A stretch of 9,267 nucleotides of DNA from JAYEJB01 sp034716415 (GTDB lineage: Bacteria > Patescibacteriota > Patescibacteriia > SG8-24), in contig JAYEJB010000057.1 in the NCBI GenBank assembly GCA_034716415.1, positions 1 through 9,267 of the forward strand, written 5' to 3'. A program made the position numbers and the translations under genes. The notes under the pieces were generated by a model. The model saw only the letters and a program-made list of their open reading frames with translations, was not told the origin of the DNA and searched no databases. Of the stretch, positions 5,081 through 9,267 are shown piece by piece (the first letter of the stretch is position 1; every line of letters starts with the position of its first letter).

Positions 5081-5682
5081 TCCTCCATTCGCATTCTCCT
5101 TTGCGATAACGTCTCTCCCTCATATTCCCAATAATCCGGTCCGGCGTAAGATGTGCCACTGTATCCCTTCTCGCGCAGGGCAATCATCGCAGCATCCGAT
5201 AGGCTAGTTTGCTTGCCACGAAACTCGATTTTCTTGGCGTCAATTACGCGACATGTCACTTTGGAATCTTCGCTGAACGTCAATATGCTCTCTGGTTTTA
5301 TTCCGAGCATGTTGAAATTGAAGGGTGGACGACGTTTTCTTGCCACCTCCACGGCATGCTTATCATCAACTGTTTCAAAAACTTCATTGCGAGGAGTTGC
5401 GTCCTTGATCGCAATCAGCTCTAGGACAGCCCTGACACGCTCAGGAAGTATTCGAAAAAACTCTCGCCTGTCGTTCATTCGCACGTCCGCGAATGCAAAA
5501 TGCAGTTTCTTTTCAACTAAAGCAGCATCTTCGACTTCGGCAGCATAGAAGCATTCAAACGATAACGGAACGCCTGAGGTATAAACTTCCTTCATCCGGC
5601 GCTCAACATCATCGGTAATGCCAATCTTAACACAGCCTGGCATGGCCTCATTGGTGAATATATAGACGATGTTATTTTTCAT
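5071..5682 (-). CDS. GIY-YIG nuclease-family protein (T5orf172-like) with a RAMA/DUF4357-like C-terminus
   Basis: Residues 6-76 look like a GIY-YIG domain of the T5orf172/Mug113 type: VYIFTNEAMPG (VYI at 6-8), VKIG at 18-21, arginines 28-29, a TSGVPL stretch, VEDAALVEKKLH with Glu57, and DRREFF near 71-76. Such domains cut DNA using a tyrosine, an arginine and a metal-binding glutamate. Residues about 121-190 (LTFSEDSKVTCRVIDAKKIE, then SLSDAAMIAL and GPDYWEYEGETL) resemble the small RAMA/DUF4357 domain, which is associated with restriction-modification proteins and thought to bind modified DNA. The 203-aa gene starts 14 bases after the peptidase gene, without a Shine-Dalgarno site. Base composition is low: a hand count of 5281-5340 gives 25/60 GC, against 40/60 in 3301-3360 within rpsK. 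The nuclease family is fairly sure; the C-terminal assignment and target are inferred. Confidence 0.85.
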   Translation of the reverse strand: MKNNIVYIFTNEAMPGCVKIGITDDVERRMKEVYTSGVPLSFECFYAAEVEDAALVEKKLHFAFADVRMNDRREFFRILPERVRAVLELIAIKDATPRNEVFETVDDKHAVEVARKRRPPFNFNMLGIKPESILTFSEDSKVTCRVIDAKKIEFRGKQTSLSDAAMIALREKGYSGTSYAGPDYWEYEGETLSQRRMRMEEEA

Positions 5683-5696
5683 ATTGTGTGAATGAC

Positions 5697-6398
5697 TTAA
5701 CCAAAACGCAATTCTAACTTCTCCTTAACCTTCTGCCATCCAGGATACATTCTATCAAGAGAATTGTAGAACGGCTTATCATGACGTTTATGCTGTGTAT
5801 GGCACAGTTCATGGGCAATTACATAATCTATGCAATCTTTGGAGGCCCTGATTAATGCTGGGTTCAGAATGACTTTTCCGCGCAGATAACTCCCCCAACG
5901 GCGGTTCATCTTTTTTATATGCAAATCTGGCAACTGCTTCAATTTGAATCTATCCGCCCCCACCTGTAACCGTTCGGCAAAAATAATTACCGCGCGCTTT
6001 CGATACCATCGTGAAAGCATCTGGCGGTTATGCTGTCCGTCACGCACCGACTGATTGGTGAACAGAAGTATTCGTCCGGGGTTCAATTTCACTCCCTCCA
6101 CCCTGCCACGTTTCACCTTCAGCATGTATTGCCGACCAAGATACAAGAAACTCTCACCAGAAACGTATTCTTGTACGAGCCTGATCTTTCTGCCCCGCTC
6201 AAAAAAATTCAACTGCCGATTCAACCAAGCCCACTTCCTGCGCAGAAAGGCATCCACGTCTTTCTGTTCAATCTCAAGCGGACACTTCACCACGATACTT
6301 GAATCAGGCCGCACGGTCAGCCCCATGGTTTTGCGCTCGCGCCGCATCAACTCATACTCGAATCGAAGCCGGCCGTATTTAAAGCATAACCGCTTCAT
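5697..6398 (-). CDS. YgjP/DUF45-family zinc metallopeptidase (M48-like)
   Basis: This 233-aa protein has the gluzincin motif HELCH at residues 196-200 with a further His at 206 (HELCHTQHKRH). This matches the HELCHxxHxxH pattern of YgjP-type peptidases. The family's RRWGS motif is at 167-171, followed by KVILNPALI and the helix CIDYVIAHEL. The C-terminal MYPGWQKVKEKLE also fits the family. No signal peptide or membrane segment is visible, so it should act in the cytoplasm. The ATG at 6398 overlaps the hsdR stop in an ATGA, showing tight coupling to the restriction subunit. Peptidases of this family are often found beside type I restriction genes (family knowledge). The substrate is unknown; HsdR itself is a plausible but unproven target. 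Confidence 0.93.
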   Translation of the reverse strand: MKRLCFKYGRLRFEYELMRRERKTMGLTVRPDSSIVVKCPLEIEQKDVDAFLRRKWAWLNRQLNFFERGRKIRLVQEYVSGESFLYLGRQYMLKVKRGRVEGVKLNPGRILLFTNQSVRDGQHNRQMLSRWYRKRAVIIFAERLQVGADRFKLKQLPDLHIKKMNRRWGSYLRGKVILNPALIRASKDCIDYVIAHELCHTQHKRHDKPFYNSLDRMYPGWQKVKEKLELRFG

Positions 6399-9267
6399 AC
6401 GGAAAACAGTTCATTATTGTTCTGCGCCAATTGCAAAGCCTGTTCGACCAACAGCTTCCGTCCTTCTTCATCCAATTCCACGCCCCGCTCAGTTTGAACC
6501 ACGTCATACAGATAATCATCCAGTTTTCCCCTGATTACCCGCCGCACCTCCATATTTCGATACCAGTCTACGATCACCTCCGCCTCCAGCACTTCAAACA
6601 ACCCCCGCACCGTCTCCTCGACCGCCTTCTCGTCAAGTCCCCTTTCGGCTAACTCCGGACCGATGTTGCGGTAAAAGATTCCTAATCCTTCACTGTCACG
6701 CAACCCCACCGGCACACCGTCGTCTTTCTTGTTGATTACCTTATCCTTGATCAGCTTCAACTGCTTCAGAGCTTCGACATCTGCCATCTTGCTTGCGTGC
6801 ATCTGCTCAAGAATCTCCTTGATCTTATCCGAGAAGCGCCGATAGAACTCCGGATCGCGAACCAAGTTTTCAGTGATGCTTTTCTCAGTCTGCATGGCGA
6901 TAGCTTCGGCCTTTGATCGGTCTGAACCCAATTCTTCGATGGCTTGCTCGAACTTTTCCACGTCGGTGATATTGACCGGCGTAGTCAGCAACTCCACCTC
7001 CTCCGCGTTCACGTAGACATCCAGGATATCTATCAATCGCCGACGGTATTCCGACAGGTCAACCTCATCGGCGTAGCGTACGCTGGCGCTCTTGCGTAGC
7101 TCAACGAACTTATGCAGCTCGCGACGATACTGATCTACCTGCTTGAACTCACGACCGAAATCACGCAGTGCCAGACACTCGCTGAACACCCGCACAAAAT
7201 CCCTTAACTTCTCATAAAATTCATCACGCTCTGCGTCGTCGTTCAAATGCTGAATCAGTATCTCGTCATCGGCCTTTGGACCCAGCCCCTTGAATACTTC
7301 ATGCAGGGCCGCATAGCTTTTCTCCAATTCGACCACCTTATCGCGTACGTCAATAGTCACCCCTGCCACATCCTCTTGCTCAAAATTACCGAATAGCTTC
7401 ATGGCCGTATCGATGTTCTTGGCGTTCTCCGAATAGTCGATGATGTATCCGGCGGTTTTGGGCATCTCCCCGTCTTCGCAAAGCCGGTTCACCCGGGCGA
7501 TAGCCTGCAATAAATTATGGTCACGGAGATCCTTAGCTAAATACAAAACCGTATTGCGCGGTGCATCAAAGCCAGTCAGCAACTTATCGACGACGATGAT
7601 TATTTCCACGCCGTCTTCGTTGTGCTTAAAGCTCTCGATAACCGCGTCCTCGTATTTTTTCAGGCTGCTGTGCTTGGCGCTAATTCCCTGTAGATATTCA
7701 ATGACTTCCTTACGGTGCGTATCGTCCTCGGCCACGATGCCCGACTCGTCCGAGATTATCAGCGCGGTATTCACCTGCCCGCTAGCCATGAACGCCTTCT
7801 GAAACATCACCGCCGAATACTTTGACGGCGCGACCAACTGTGCCTTCAGTCCACTCCCCTGAAACTCATGAATGTAATGTCTTTCGACATCAAACGCGAT
7901 TTCTGCAATACGCTGCGGATTATTCGCAATGGACATTTTATCAACCGACTGCTGCAATTCGCGCTTCTGCTCGTCCGTCAGTCCAGCAGTAATACGTTCA
8001 ACACTGCGGTCAATCTGTTTCTTGTTCTGCGTCAGCGGTACATAGCGCCCCTCATAAATCAACGGCAAAATCACCCCATCGCGCAAGGCGTCATCGATGG
8101 TGTATTTGTCGATGTATCCGCCGAACTTGCGCCAACTTTCCTTTTCTTTCTTCATGAGCGGCGTGCCGGTAAACCCGATATAGCAGGCGTTCGGAATGGT
8201 GCGTTCCATCTCAAAATTGGCGAGCCCGCTTTGAGTGCGGTGAGCCTCGTCAATCAGGACGAAAATATCCTTGGATTCATCCACAAACCCGACTCGCTTA
8301 TTGGCGGCGCTCTTGAACTTGTGTACCAGCGTAGTAATCACGTTCAGATGCCCATCCTTGATGAGCTTCAGCAGGTGCTCCCCACTAGTGGCCGGGGTTA
8401 CGCCTTTCTTCAGATTGCAGTCGCGAAATGTTTTGGCAATCTGCTTATCCAAATCAATCCGGTCCGTGACTATGATAATCCGCGGGTTTTCTATATGAGG
8501 GTGTTCGATGAGCGCTTTCACGAACATCACCATGGACAGAGATTTGCCGGAGCCCTGCGTATGCCAAAGCAGTCCGCTACCGCGCCGCTCGTGGCCATCC
8601 ACGGTTTCAATTTTTTCCACGCGCCTGAGCATCTTCTGAATGGCGAAATACTGCGGATACCGCGCGATTTTCTTGATGCCCGCGTCGTACAGGATGTGAT
8701 TCTTGGTGAGGTCAAGCAGACGCTCCGGTTCAAACAACAGCATAACCAGACGATCCTGTTCGCTGACTTCACGCTGTAGGTCCTGTTTATGTCCGGCGAT
8801 CGGTCCATTCAAATCAGCCAGAATCTGCCGATGTATTTCTGCGTCAATCGGCTTGGCAATCAACTTGCACACCTGCTCATTCAACTCTTCCTCCGGCACG
8901 AAAGAACCATTGTCGCGCTCCTTCCAGACGTTATAGAATTTATGCGGTGTAGCCGTGGTGCCGTATTTAAACTCGCTTTTATTGGTCCCGACCAATAGCT
9001 GTGGGTAGACGAACAGCTTCGGGCACTTCTCCGGCTTCTGATTGCGAATCATCTGATTTATGGCCTCGTCCACCTTAACGCCGGATTTCTTGTTCTCGAT
9101 GACCGAAAAAGGAATGCCGTTCACAAACACCACGATATCCGGTCGGATATTACCCTTGCCCTGCGCCTCAAACTCAACGGTGACGTGATAGGAATTGTTG
9201 TCCGGATGCGCGAAATCGATGAAACGAAAATTCTTGGACAATTTCTTGCCGTTCAGGGTGACCGGAA
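6395..9267 (-). CDS. hsdR: Type I restriction enzyme subunit R (HsdR), N-terminus outside the window
   Basis: HsdR is the ATP-driven translocase and endonuclease of type I restriction complexes. The frame is open to the window edge; a TTG at 9241 is an internal codon, not the start. Numbering from that TTG, the nuclease core is Asp35 (IRPDIVVFVNGIP) with Glu49-x-Lys51 (ENKKS), a PD-(D/E)XK site. The helicase motifs follow: Walker A HTQGSGKS at 227-234, DEAH at 331-334, GFTGTP at 356-361, LLTGFDAP near 554-561 and QAIARVNR at 579-586. The helical C-terminal region continues to residue 948. All key residues are present and no frameshift is seen, so the subunit looks functional. HsdM and HsdS are not in the window. 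Confidence 0.96.
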   Translation of the reverse strand, partial: PVTLNGKKLSKNFRFIDFAHPDNNSYHVTVEFEAQGKGNIRPDIVVFVNGIPFSVIENKKSGVKVDEAINQMIRNQKPEKCPKLFVYPQLLVGTNKSEFKYGTTATPHKFYNVWKERDNGSFVPEEELNEQVCKLIAKPIDAEIHRQILADLNGPIAGHKQDLQREVSEQDRLVMLLFEPERLLDLTKNHILYDAGIKKIARYPQYFAIQKMLRRVEKIETVDGHERRGSGLLWHTQGSGKSLSMVMFVKALIEHPHIENPRIIIVTDRIDLDKQIAKTFRDCNLKKGVTPATSGEHLLKLIKDGHLNVITTLVHKFKSAANKRVGFVDESKDIFVLIDEAHRTQSGLANFEMERTIPNACYIGFTGTPLMKKEKESWRKFGGYIDKYTIDDALRDGVILPLIYEGRYVPLTQNKKQIDRSVERITAGLTDEQKRELQQSVDKMSIANNPQRIAEIAFDVERHYIHEFQGSGLKAQLVAPSKYSAVMFQKAFMASGQVNTALIISDESGIVAEDDTHRKEVIEYLQGISAKHSSLKKYEDAVIESFKHNEDGVEIIIVVDKLLTGFDAPRNTVLYLAKDLRDHNLLQAIARVNRLCEDGEMPKTAGYIIDYSENAKNIDTAMKLFGNFEQEDVAGVTIDVRDKVVELEKSYAALHEVFKGLGPKADDEILIQHLNDDAERDEFYEKLRDFVRVFSECLALRDFGREFKQVDQYRRELHKFVELRKSASVRYADEVDLSEYRRRLIDILDVYVNAEEVELLTTPVNITDVEKFEQAIEELGSDRSKAEAIAMQTEKSITENLVRDPEFYRRFSDKIKEILEQMHASKMADVEALKQLKLIKDKVINKKDDGVPVGLRDSEGLGIFYRNIGPELAERGLDEKAVEETVRGLFEVLEAEVIVDWYRNMEVRRVIRGKLDDYLYDVVQTERGVELDEEGRKLLVEQALQLAQNNNELFSV

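Noticed and set aside
7868..8779. Long plus-strand frame of 303 codons
   Set aside because: It lies wholly antisense to the well-supported hsdR helicase domain and shows no recognisable family.
9239..9241. TTG as the start of hsdR
   Set aside because: The frame stays open to the window edge with plausible HsdR sequence (VTLNGKK), and the HsdR N-terminus normally extends further.

Overview
The window looks like a piece of chromosome from an uncultured bacterium, most likely a Patescibacteria/CPR-type lineage. That placement is an inference. It rests on a short L13 (121 aa), an RNA polymerase alpha subunit with no C-terminal domain, long low-complexity charged extensions on several ribosomal proteins, very tight gene packing, and few Shine-Dalgarno sites. 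The core genes are GC-rich and the accessory genes visibly less so. Every gene I can support is on the minus strand, so transcription runs from high to low coordinates.

Right part (about 5071-9267): an accessory operon. It begins with a type I restriction subunit HsdR whose N-terminus lies beyond the window edge. An ATGA overlap joins it to a YgjP/DUF45-type zinc metallopeptidase. After 14 bases comes a GIY-YIG (T5orf172-like) protein with a C-terminal domain resembling RAMA/DUF4357. HsdM and HsdS are not in the window; if present they would be expected further upstream, beyond 9267.

Middle (about 4275-5060): a well-formed sigma70-type promoter, preceded by a 12-bp palindrome, drives infA (IF-1). 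infA is followed by a roughly 320-base gap holding a rho-independent terminator and a degenerate, fold-back repeat element.

Left part (396-4274): the alpha-operon cluster rpmJ-rpsM-rpsK-rpsD-rpoA-rplQ, continuing into rplM-rpsI, with gaps of 2-31 bases. rpmJ is only 37 codons long. A strong terminator closes the cluster. Beyond it, bases 1-350 are a tandem array of about 84-base units arranged as an alternating A-B-A-B series, sharing ATTGC...GCAAT ends with the element in the infA-rpmJ gap.

The ribosomal and RNA polymerase genes are standard housekeeping. The most interesting points are the HsdR-peptidase-GIY-YIG operon beside a core operon, the alpha subunit ending in an acidic-then-lysine tail, a 22-bp identity in the same reading frame between that tail and the S11 extension, and the higher-order repeat array.
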